Source: Melioribacteraceae bacterium
Lineage (GTDB): Bacteria; Bacteroidota; Ignavibacteria; Ignavibacteriales; Melioribacteraceae
Length of the DNA stretch: 64,000 nt
NCBI GenBank assembly: GCA_016927595.1
Contig: JAFGMI010000042.1
Coordinates: 83,901-147,900 of the forward strand
Direction: 5' to 3'
Under the pieces are notes generated by a model. The model ran no database searches and had not been told where the DNA came from. It worked only from the letters and a program-made list of their open reading frames with translations. The translations under genes were made by a program, and so were the position numbers. This document shows positions 47,508 to 55,900 of the stretch, piece after piece; the stretch's first letter is position 1, and every line of letters begins with the position of its first letter.

Positions 47508-48164
47508 CTACTTCATTTGAAAATCCATAAGAGGGTATTTATTATTGTCAGAGAGCTGGTAATGCCACCATTCAGCAATATAATAACTTAATCCTCCCAC
47601 ATTCAGCATAATACTTTTCAGGTACTCTCTGTTATTATACACAATAGGATGGAGAAGGTGTTTGGGGTAGTCGTGACCGGCGGCATCAGAAAAGTCATCA
47701 AACCCGGTCGGCATGAAAAGTTCCTGCCCGGTAGATATGTCGATCAGAGTTACGTCAACTGCGCCTCCCCTGTTATGTCCCGATCCGTTATCGGGATTCG
47801 CCACGAAAGTCGGATCAGGAAATATATCGAACATCACATATTGGACTGAACGCGGACGGTACCCGTCCCATATTTTTAATCCGAGTCCTTCCGGATAATC
47901 TGAACCATTAAAAGATCTTACGTTTCGAAGACTATCCTGAACCAGTTTTAACCTGTATGCCAGTTCTTTAAGCATGTAGCATTCATTAGCTGTATATAAC
48001 TTCTGCTGGTCGAAAACATTGTCGGTAGTTGCATACTTAAGATCGACTGCTATATCGGGTATTATATCCTTGATTCTTACGAATTCATCGTAACTTGTCT
48101 GAGCGCCTGTAATATGATTTAGACAAAAGAATAAAACTAATATGAATGCTGATAAGGTTCTCAT
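47508..48164 (-). CDS. VanX-type D-alanyl-D-alanine dipeptidase, exported
   Basis: The 218-residue zinc peptidase has a signal peptide (cut near A21), so it acts in the periplasm or outside. Zinc ligands are H130 ('SGHNRG'), D137 ('AVDVTL') and H201; the catalytic base is E198 in 'AEWWH'; and R103 in 'DGYRP' matches the substrate-binding arginine. DdpX/VanX enzymes cleave D-Ala-D-Ala, here more likely for peptidoglycan-derived nutrient use or recycling than for resistance, since no vanHA partners exist. It follows the PorV-like gene after a terminator and precedes the T9SS propeller gene. Confidence 0.92.
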   Translation of the reverse strand: MRTLSAFILVLFFCLNHITGAQTSYDEFVRIKDIIPDIAVDLKYATTDNVFDQQKLYTANECYMLKELAYRLKLVQDSLRNVRSFNGSDYPEGLGLKIWDGYRPRSVQYVMFDIFPDPTFVANPDNGSGHNRGGAVDVTLIDISTGQELFMPTGFDDFSDAAGHDYPKHLLHPIVYNNREYLKSIMLNVGGLSYYIAEWWHYQLSDNNKYPLMDFQMK

Positions 48165-48183
48165 TGTAAAAATTTACCACCTT

Positions 48184-48214
48184 ATTAAAAACGATAGCCC
48201 CGATAACGGGACTA
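48184..48214 (-). terminator. intrinsic terminator after the second PorV-like gene
   Basis: On the minus strand TAGTCCCG-ttat-CGGGGCTA forms an 8-bp stem with one G-T pair, followed by TCGTTTTTAAT. It lies 14 bp after the PorV-like stop and 20 bp before the VanX-like start, so it divides surface cluster 2 into two transcription units. Confidence 0.7.
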
Positions 48215-48227
48215 TTTTAATAATATC

Positions 48228-49265
48228 CTAGAAAGTTAATCCGATATCAAAGTACTGAATATTTTTCAATAATCCGAAATCACCGTAAGCATAATTAACA
48301 ACGACTTTAAGTCCCGGACTAATTTCATAATTCAAGCCTGCGCCGGCTGTGAGTCCCTGTTCACTGTCAGGCATAAACAAAGTTTTATAACCTCCCCTGA
48401 TAAAGAACATATCGTAGAAGTTAAATTCAACACCTGTGTTCACGTACTCATTATTATCGTTAGGATGGACTGCATCGATTGCGACTTTAATCGTTGTAAA
48501 TCGTGATTCATACACATCCATTGCCAGCCCGACCTTAAAATTGAGCGGAAGATCATTTACTTCCATCCGGTAATTAAAGGGAATATTATTGGGACCTGAT
48601 TCAGGGTCATCATTAGGATCGATATTTCCCTGTATGTCACGTCCGTCAAGTTTCATTTTCGTTCCGAAGTTAGAAATGCTTGCTCCGATTACAAGATCAT
48701 TAAAGGGAGTTATATAGTAAGTACCGACATCCAATGCAAATCCCGAAGCACTTGAGTTCCAGATAGATTCACGAATAAATTTCGCATGGAATCCAATCGA
48801 GAATCTGTCGGTAAGACTTCGGGCAAATCCTATTCCGAGAGAAAGTGAGGAAGCATCCCAGGTTCGTCCGTCGCCGTCCGGGAAATCGAAAGATCTTACT
48901 TTTTCCTTCGGGGTCGACATTGATGTAAAAGTCATAAACATAGTGCCCAGTCCCGGTACATTAATTGCACCCGCAGCATAATCGTAATTTATATCTGCGA
49001 TCCACTCGGTATGATTGAATGCAACCTGACCGATGCCTTTGCTTACAGCGATACCTGCAGGATTCCAATAAGTTGCATAAATATCGTCGCTCACTGCAGT
49101 ATAAGCACTTCCCATTGCCACGGCACGCGCACCGGCTCCAATTTTCAGAAATGGCGCTACGGTTGTACCGACCCTGCTTATATCTCTGAATATTTGTGCA
49201 TTAATTTCATATGAAGTGAATTGAATTATTATCAAAGAAACTATAATAAAAACAACTTTTCGCAT
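48228..49265 (-). CDS. PorV/PorQ-family outer-membrane protein (second paralogue)
   Basis: The 345-residue protein has a signal peptide and the motif 'FLKIGAGARAVAMGSAYTAV' followed by 'YWNPAGIA', with repeated amphipathic strands and a C-terminal 'FDIGLTF'. It is clearly paralogous to the protein at 23468-24445, including a shared 'EWIADI' segment. It lies directly downstream of the 1178-aa FN3 protein and is followed by a terminator. I infer that it escorts the T9SS cargo of this cluster. Confidence 0.85.
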   Translation of the reverse strand: MRKVVFIIVSLIIIQFTSYEINAQIFRDISRVGTTVAPFLKIGAGARAVAMGSAYTAVSDDIYATYWNPAGIAVSKGIGQVAFNHTEWIADINYDYAAGAINVPGLGTMFMTFTSMSTPKEKVRSFDFPDGDGRTWDASSLSLGIGFARSLTDRFSIGFHAKFIRESIWNSSASGFALDVGTYYITPFNDLVIGASISNFGTKMKLDGRDIQGNIDPNDDPESGPNNIPFNYRMEVNDLPLNFKVGLAMDVYESRFTTIKVAIDAVHPNDNNEYVNTGVEFNFYDMFFIRGGYKTLFMPDSEQGLTAGAGLNYEISPGLKVVVNYAYGDFGLLKNIQYFDIGLTF

Positions 49266-49328
49266 TTTTTACTCCAATAATATAATTGAAGACTGATCAA
49301 TAATAACAGAATCAGTTCGATTAACATT

Positions 49329-52300
49329 CTATTTTATAATTGCAAAACGTCCGATCTTTTCGCCAACATCTGGTATATCTACGTGGTAAATATATACCCC
49401 GTATGACACACGCATACCTTCCGAACTCAATAAATCCCATCTGGCTATACTTGTATTATCGTCCTTCTCAATTACATCAACTAATTCACCGGTAAGAGTG
49501 AATATTCTTATTGTACATTGAGGCGGTAAATTCCAGAACTGCAGTTCTCTTTCACCTCTTTTTGTTAACGTTCTGCCGGGATTTTCCGAAATCGAATAAG
49601 CTACATAAGGATTCGGGATAACAAAGATATTATTAACATTCTCTTTTGCCTGTGCAGCGCTGAACTCTATTTCCTTCGTTTCAAATAAAAATGTGTCTTC
49701 ATCTGAAAACGGTTTGCTGGTAATCAATTGATATACATCGCCTTCCTGAGGCAGAACCTGGTTAGAGATATTTTCATCCAGTGTAAAATTAATCTGGTAC
49801 GTTGTTGTTGCGTTTGTTGACCCCTGCGGTTGAAGGACTATTCCCTCGCCCCAGTCCCATCTTCCGTTGTTTTTAATCGACTGCACGATGAATGCAGCTG
49901 GTTCCTCGTAGTAAGCTCCGCTTGCATCCCTTTCGATATACCATATTGTGAAGGGTGCATTAACCGGTCCGAGGAGAGTATTGAGAACATTGGCATGTGC
50001 CCACTCCCCGTTGTTGAGAGTATCGGTATCATTCCACCTTACTTCCCAGTCGGCACTAACACGCACTTTTTTACTGCCGATTACTGCCGGGTAAAGGACA
50101 TCACTTTTCACAGTGATTGCTGTATTGGTTGTAAATCTGGACTGCACTCTGTCAACATCAAGTTCAACATCTTTAACAAATACTCTTATTCCGTCGAAGA
50201 CAGGATTGCCGTCTTCCATATCATACAATTTGCTCTGATAAACCGGATAATACCTGTAATTAATCGTGTAAATATTTCTTTCCGGAAGACTGTTCGGATA
50301 ACGCCCTCCTATTCTTCCAAGTGTTGTATTTATTACATATTCGCTTTCAGGAACGAGATTATTTTCTGCATCATATAATTTTACGCTTTCAGGCACAATA
50401 TTTTTATGTCTCAAAGCAACCAGAACAGTATCTTTTGACGTGAATGAATAACTCACACCAGTGGAATCGAGCACGTTATAATATTCGCCGCCGTTAAAAT
50501 CAATTTTATAACTTTTGTTCATTACTGCTAATTTATCCAGCACTTTGAGATTAATCTGACCGGTTCCGTTACCGGATACATGAATTGGAGAGCCCTGATC
50601 GCCTGCTTCGGGATCAAGCACTCCTACGGATATAGGCCCGGGTGTGACTGACAATGTATTAACATCATAAATCAGCTCGCCAGTCTGCGGATCTTCCTGA
50701 ATTACTGATTGAGTTTCCGTAGGCGGCAGATCGTCAGTACCACGGTCATAAGCAACCAAAGCATAATAGTATGTAATACCATTGGTTACTGTGGAATCGA
50801 CATATTCGTGTATCAGACCAGTGTTCTTACCCAGATCGTACTTTATGCCTCTTCCCTCGTATTCAACTGCTGCAAGTCCCGAGTATTCATTCACAAGATC
50901 GAATTGGGCAGCTTTCCCGGTATTCTCATCAAACAGGGGTAATCCTAAGTAAGGGATGCCATTTGCATCAGTCACTTTATAAACATCCGAAAAATTATAA
51001 TCTCTGCTTCTGTATATTTTATATCCTTCAAAATCCTTCTGTGATGTAAGAGGATCGATTGATTCTTCAGATTTCGTATCCCAATACAAAGTTACCTTTC
51101 CATCGCCTGGTACAGCTGTAAGAGCAGGCTTTTCAGGCGGCTGGGCAAATCTGTAATCGGCTTCAAGAATCTGAACAGATGTCTTGGCATTCAACTGCAG
51201 ATCCCTTAAATCCTCGCCCATTAATATCGCCATCGAGAAGCGCTGAGCTTCACCTTTCTGAAGCATCATAGGTCCGGTTGAGAAACAGAACACATTATCT
51301 CCCGCTGTTCTGAGCAGAGGCTGTTCAGGATCTATTTCGGGCTTTGTAAACCACTGCCACATTCTTTCATCGTTTCTTGGCGTGTTGGATGCATCATTAT
51401 AATCAGCCGCAGTAAAACCGGTTAAACCCAGCTGGTCGGACTCTGAAATATCTCTGAATCCGAAATTTGGTTCAGAACCAGCCCATTTGTAACCAAGGTT
51501 CCATTCTTCTGTTAAAGTTCCTATTTCTTCATCATCAAAAAGACCGTTTGTATTCATGTCCAGATACCATGCCTGCGAAGGAAAACCATCGCCTTCACCA
51601 TAGTCTTTGCCCGGGTAATTTACTGATTCGGGTCCTATGCCGTCAATACCGATATCATGCTTGTTCACATCCCAGTCGCCGTCCTCGTCACCAGACCATC
51701 GTGGTTTAGGTTCGCCGAAAACAGCTTTGTACTTGTCGGGATCCTCAATACCTGTATTAACATCAGTTACAACACCATCGATAAAATTACCTTTTGAATT
51801 GAAAGGCGACTCATCATTAATACCGTCGTCATCGTTGTCCTGCATATCATGATCGAAGGAAGGTGATTCCAAAAATTTCCATCCGAAATAACCAGGTCTC
51901 CTAGCACCGTGACCCTTAAAGTCTTCATCCCACCCGAAAACCATACTTCTGGATCTCTGTTCAATACCTTCTGCCAGTTCACCTTTAGGGGGAATAAAAT
52001 TAGCCATATCATCGCGATAGTCATTTGCACCGCCGATGTGAGGGTCGCCGTACATGCCCATATAAAATTCGTGAAGGTCTTTATCGCTTGCATTGGTAAT
52101 CTGATATACCATAAAAATTATATCTTCGGCAAGCGGGTTATTGAATTGCAAAATTCTTACATCACCATCGATTCCGAGACCGCCTTTTGTAAGATCATTA
52201 AGGAATGGAATATACTGTCCGTAAAACTCATAATTCGTGTAATCATCGATTGCATAAAAGACCTCTTCATCGGGTGCGGTTGCCTGATCACCTAAAAAAG

Positions 52301-52865
52301 CGGGCCAGAGATATTTACCTGCACCTTGTGAATACCATAATTCCGGCCATGAATCCGGTTTACCGTCACCGTCAGCATCTTCAGCATTCAGCGATGCGAC
52401 ACGTTTCTGGTCAGGGTCGCTGTATCCGTTTTTCGGAAGCCAGCCCCATTTCAGTGAAGCATCGGCATTGTAGTCGCCTTCGCGCGATCTCACATGCGAA
52501 TCACTTATGATATGAAGTGTATCACCGTTTTCATCGATCACCTCGGCACCTGCCATAAGTCCGAATTCGAATCCGTAACCCAGTCCGTTCCATACAAGAT
52601 CTTCAATATCGTTAAGAACTGCCGGAGCACAGACCGAGCCGTAATTATAAAGCTTGGTCTGAATTTTATTCCCTTTAATAATTATATCCTTTATTTCAAT
52701 CGGGTTTCCCGAAATTTTATTTAGTTTTTTTCCTGCAATAGGACCGAATATGGCTTCATATTCCTGGGGAGTCATATTTTTTCTGAAAATATCCTCCTCC
52801 TGCTGGGCATTTATCGCAGAAGTGACAAATAAAATTATCATTAAAAAGAGTTTTAACTGTTTCAT
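49329..52865 (-). CDS. long FN3/FlgD-like surface protein (paralogue of 30956-33040)
   Basis: The 1178-residue protein has a signal peptide and an N-terminal region with 'IKGNKIQTKLYNYGS'. Acidic Ca-binding-like loops ('DADGDGKPDSWPE', 'DNDDDGINDESP') and an FN3 domain ('KVTLYWDTKSEESIDP', 'KDFEGYKIYRS', about 590-720) follow. The extra middle portion is unassigned. The C-terminal FlgD-like domain has 'VIPNPY', 'QCTIRIFTLTGELVDVI' and 'GRFAIIK'. Domain order and sequence match the 694-aa protein of surface operon 1. The gene lies 23 bp after the TonB receptor. The binding partner is unknown. Confidence 0.8.
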   Translation of the reverse strand: MKQLKLFLMIILFVTSAINAQQEEDIFRKNMTPQEYEAIFGPIAGKKLNKISGNPIEIKDIIIKGNKIQTKLYNYGSVCAPAVLNDIEDLVWNGLGYGFEFGLMAGAEVIDENGDTLHIISDSHVRSREGDYNADASLKWGWLPKNGYSDPDQKRVASLNAEDADGDGKPDSWPELWYSQGAGKYLWPAFLGDQATAPDEEVFYAIDDYTNYEFYGQYIPFLNDLTKGGLGIDGDVRILQFNNPLAEDIIFMVYQITNASDKDLHEFYMGMYGDPHIGGANDYRDDMANFIPPKGELAEGIEQRSRSMVFGWDEDFKGHGARRPGYFGWKFLESPSFDHDMQDNDDDGINDESPFNSKGNFIDGVVTDVNTGIEDPDKYKAVFGEPKPRWSGDEDGDWDVNKHDIGIDGIGPESVNYPGKDYGEGDGFPSQAWYLDMNTNGLFDDEEIGTLTEEWNLGYKWAGSEPNFGFRDISESDQLGLTGFTAADYNDASNTPRNDERMWQWFTKPEIDPEQPLLRTAGDNVFCFSTGPMMLQKGEAQRFSMAILMGEDLRDLQLNAKTSVQILEADYRFAQPPEKPALTAVPGDGKVTLYWDTKSEESIDPLTSQKDFEGYKIYRSRDYNFSDVYKVTDANGIPYLGLPLFDENTGKAAQFDLVNEYSGLAAVEYEGRGIKYDLGKNTGLIHEYVDSTVTNGITYYYALVAYDRGTDDLPPTETQSVIQEDPQTGELIYDVNTLSVTPGPISVGVLDPEAGDQGSPIHVSGNGTGQINLKVLDKLAVMNKSYKIDFNGGEYYNVLDSTGVSYSFTSKDTVLVALRHKNIVPESVKLYDAENNLVPESEYVINTTLGRIGGRYPNSLPERNIYTINYRYYPVYQSKLYDMEDGNPVFDGIRVFVKDVELDVDRVQSRFTTNTAITVKSDVLYPAVIGSKKVRVSADWEVRWNDTDTLNNGEWAHANVLNTLLGPVNAPFTIWYIERDASGAYYEEPAAFIVQSIKNNGRWDWGEGIVLQPQGSTNATTTYQINFTLDENISNQVLPQEGDVYQLITSKPFSDEDTFLFETKEIEFSAAQAKENVNNIFVIPNPYVAYSISENPGRTLTKRGERELQFWNLPPQCTIRIFTLTGELVDVIEKDDNTSIARWDLLSSEGMRVSYGVYIYHVDIPDVGEKIGRFAIIK

Positions 52866-52888
52866 TATAATTCCCTATAAACTTTTCA

Positions 52889-55717
52889 TTAATCAAACAG
52901 AATTGAAAAACCAAGTCTTACTTCTCTTGGTCTGCTGACCCGTTCTTCTCTTGCATAATATTTATCTATAATATCTTCGCCGAACAAACCGGGATCGCCT
53001 CGTTTTATTCTGTTCCTGATATCCTGGAACTGAATTGCGTTAAGAGTCTCGTCAACATTTTTAAGTGCTTCGCCCGAATTAGCCCAGACATACAATTCAT
53101 TTTCAGTATCGAATATATTTTCAATCTGGAGGAAGACAGATAAATTAACCGGACCAACAGTAAAGAATTTTTCGAATTTAAAGTCCACATTCCATTGAAA
53201 CGGTTTGCTTGCAGATGTCTGCTCATAAGTTATTGTAGACAAACTGGGAGGAAGACTCGGAGTATAAGGTGTACCCGTCTGAAGATTGTAAATAAAACCG
53301 GTACTCCAGTTGCCTGGGTCGGTGAGTGTTATGGTGCCGTTAACTAAATGCGATCGGTCGAAATCGAGGGGGACAAGATAAGTTTCAGTTTGTTTGCCAG
53401 CAGCTTCACTGAAGAATAAATCTTCTTCGGGTTGTGTTCTGTTGCCTTCAGCCAGCTGGAATGTATAATCCAGCGTTGCAGAAAACATACTGCCGGGCGA
53501 GCGCCGCTTGATGAATGAAAGAGTGATACCCTTAACATTTGCGTATGCGAGATTAGTAAGTATTTCGTATTGTCTTGCTTCTTTTGTATAGACTGCCTGT
53601 GTGAAAATATAATCGCGCACGTCTTTATAATAGCCAGTAAGATCGAATTTAAAGTCATCTGTGAGCTGCTGCTGCAGACCTATTTCATACTGAACGGATC
53701 GTTGTGGGTCAACATTAGGATTACCGAATTCCGGTACGCTCGACACATTCGGGACCCATCTGAGATCGTTCCTGTAATATCTTTCGAGAGATGCAATCTG
53801 GTAGAAGTGCCCGTAAGAAAACCTGATAACACCTCTGTCGGTAATCGGATAACTCACGCTGAATCTGGGCGAAAACATGTGCTTTGGTTTTACTTCTGTA
53901 AGATTGGTGTTTAAAAATCCGAACTGCTGATCGGTTAGATTTCCTGATATATCCGGATTATAAAGCGTTGCGGCATCAAAATACTCGTATCGTAATCCCA
54001 CGTTAAGTATAAGAGTTTTATGAAGCTCAATTTTATCCTGAACGTAAGATGCAAACTGGACAGGTTCTTTTTCATAAATATTAACATCATATATCCTGCC
54101 TCTTGTAATTGTAAGATTGTCATCAGGATAAAGCACATCATTGGTACTTAAAGGTGTACCGAATGCATCTCTGAAAAATATAATCGAGTATCCGTCTCGT
54201 TCCAATTTATGTTTTCTGTATTCAAAGCCGGCTTTAACCTCGTGTATCCCGAACAGCTGTGCAACTACATCGCCTTTCAGACTTATTGTTCTTGTAGTCC
54301 TATCGGACCTGTAATTATCCGTTCCACCTGCATAATATGTTGTGGATCCGATTGTTTTCCTGTAAAAACCCGGCAGATATCTTGGATCGTCCCAGTCCTC
54401 ATACAAGTAATGTTTAGCGTTATTCAACGAATAAGAAGCTTTAAGTGTGTAAAAAACATTCTGACTTAATGTATGTGTTAAATCAAGCGATTGAACAAGA
54501 CCTTCGCTATAATCAGTGCCGTCTCCATCAGGATTGAACAGATATGATCTGTCAAAGCCTCTGGAATTACCCTTATCGTATACCGCTTCATATTTAAGTT
54601 TAATCAATGAACCGAACTGGTGGCTTATATTAGCCTGCAGGTTAAGACTTTGGGAAGGATCATAGTGGACTAATTCGCCATCGCCTGTGGGTGTACCATC
54701 GCTGTTTTCAGCAAAAGGATTGAAGAAATACGCTTCGTTACCATCGCCGTACCTGTAATCGCCGACTTTGAATCCATCAGGTGCAAGATAAGAATCTGCG
54801 GGATTATAAAGTCTGACGCCATAGTACAGACCTTTGCGATCCTCAAAAATACCCGAAACAAAAAATTTCGTTGATTTAGAGAATGGGAAAGGTCCGCCAA
54901 ATGTAAATTCAACTCTTTTCCTGTTAAGCGGATCAAAGTCGTCTATATTCCTGAACAGATCGGATCTGCCGGATAAGTATTCACCGACGTAACCGCGTAA
55001 ACTGAAAGTATATCTATCGCTTCCCTCGCGGGTAACATAATTAACAACACCACTGAGAGCATTTCCGAATTCGGCGCTGAAAGTACCAGTTGACACCGAA
55101 ACTTCCTGAACGGCGTTTGTAGCAATTCCGACCGAACGCGAGTTACCGTAAGGATCGTTAATAGACAGACCATTAAGCTGATAAGCCACTTCGTTGCTTC
55201 TTCCGCCTCTCACATGAAGTGCTCCGTCGTCACCCTGCACAACTCCTGCTTGGAGTTTAATAACATCGGCAATATTATCTACAGGAAGCTGCTCTATTGT
55301 TTCGGCATTAATAGCTACAGTGGGATTGGTTAAATCCTGTCTTATCAGAGGATTCCGTTCACCCTCGACTATAACGGCATCAAGCTGAACATCACCGGAT
55401 GTTAATTCAAAATCCAGCGAAGTTGTAAAGTTTACATTAACCCGTATGTTAGTTTGGGTAACTTTTTGATAACCGAGATAAGAAGCAGTAACGCTGTAGA
55501 TATCAGGCGGAATATTCAATATCACATAGTTCCCGTCGATATCGCTTGCTGCTCCTAGCGTAGTGCCCTCTACAAAAACATTTGCAAACGGGATTCCTTC
55601 ACCTGTTGCCTGGTCAATAATTCTTCCCATTATCTTTCCGGTAGACTGTCCCATGATATTCGCGGTACAAAACGCAGAAAAAAACATTATCATCAGGAGC
55701 CGATTAATTTTATTCAT
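52889..55717 (-). CDS. TonB-dependent receptor with carboxypeptidase-regulatory domain (second paralogue)
   Basis: ATG 55717 is preferred to the ORF-track start at 55774, because it places a normal signal peptide ('MNKINRLLMIMFFSAF') at the N-terminus; the protein is then 942 aa. A CarboxypepD_reg domain ('IDQATGEGIPFANVFVEGTT'), a plug with 'LHVRGGRSNEVAYQLNGL' and 'AEFGNALSGVVNYVTREG', and a beta-barrel ending 'LGFSILFD' follow. It resembles the receptor at 24468-27275 domain for domain. It is followed by the long FN3 protein and a PorV-like protein in the same order of function as in operon 1. No SusD is present; the substrate is unknown. Confidence 0.93.
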   Translation of the reverse strand: MNKINRLLMIMFFSAFCTANIMGQSTGKIMGRIIDQATGEGIPFANVFVEGTTLGAASDIDGNYVILNIPPDIYSVTASYLGYQKVTQTNIRVNVNFTTSLDFELTSGDVQLDAVIVEGERNPLIRQDLTNPTVAINAETIEQLPVDNIADVIKLQAGVVQGDDGALHVRGGRSNEVAYQLNGLSINDPYGNSRSVGIATNAVQEVSVSTGTFSAEFGNALSGVVNYVTREGSDRYTFSLRGYVGEYLSGRSDLFRNIDDFDPLNRKRVEFTFGGPFPFSKSTKFFVSGIFEDRKGLYYGVRLYNPADSYLAPDGFKVGDYRYGDGNEAYFFNPFAENSDGTPTGDGELVHYDPSQSLNLQANISHQFGSLIKLKYEAVYDKGNSRGFDRSYLFNPDGDGTDYSEGLVQSLDLTHTLSQNVFYTLKASYSLNNAKHYLYEDWDDPRYLPGFYRKTIGSTTYYAGGTDNYRSDRTTRTISLKGDVVAQLFGIHEVKAGFEYRKHKLERDGYSIIFFRDAFGTPLSTNDVLYPDDNLTITRGRIYDVNIYEKEPVQFASYVQDKIELHKTLILNVGLRYEYFDAATLYNPDISGNLTDQQFGFLNTNLTEVKPKHMFSPRFSVSYPITDRGVIRFSYGHFYQIASLERYYRNDLRWVPNVSSVPEFGNPNVDPQRSVQYEIGLQQQLTDDFKFDLTGYYKDVRDYIFTQAVYTKEARQYEILTNLAYANVKGITLSFIKRRSPGSMFSATLDYTFQLAEGNRTQPEEDLFFSEAAGKQTETYLVPLDFDRSHLVNGTITLTDPGNWSTGFIYNLQTGTPYTPSLPPSLSTITYEQTSASKPFQWNVDFKFEKFFTVGPVNLSVFLQIENIFDTENELYVWANSGEALKNVDETLNAIQFQDIRNRIKRGDPGLFGEDIIDKYYAREERVSRPREVRLGFSILFD

Positions 55718-55802
55718 TACTTCACCGTTGATATAATTTAAAAGTGTAAAGTTGTCATCAGTCATTAAATACACAAAAATAATAGTGTCTATTTACAAAA
55801 GC

Positions 55803-55876
55803 GGCTGTCCTAAAATTTCATCATATTATTATCAGGTAAAAGAATATTGCAGTATGATAAAACTTCTAAGACAGCC
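55803..55876. repeat. 74-bp imperfect inverted repeat, MITE- or terminator-like
   Basis: Left arm GGCTGTCC...TCATA (55803-55825) and right arm TATGATAA...GACAGCC (55853-55876) are imperfect inverse complements with a 27-nt AT-rich loop. The GGCTGTC ends resemble termini of some insertion sequences. It sits between the end of the VCBS propeller gene and the TonB receptor. It may be a small non-autonomous element or simply a transcription terminator. Confidence 0.55.
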
Positions 55877-55900
55877 TCTAAAAATTTTAGAACAAAAACA

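Noticed and set aside
47508-48164. Vancomycin resistance cluster
   Set aside because: Only a VanX-type dipeptidase is present, with a signal peptide and no vanH, vanA-type ligase or vanRS genes.
24468-55717. SusC/SusD polysaccharide utilisation loci
   Set aside because: The TonB receptors have CarboxypepD_reg domains like SusC, but no SusD-like lipoprotein or glycoside hydrolase is encoded in either cluster.
55718-55774. Upstream start for the second TonB receptor
   Set aside because: It would bury the signal peptide behind 19 residues; ATG 55717 begins the signal peptide directly.
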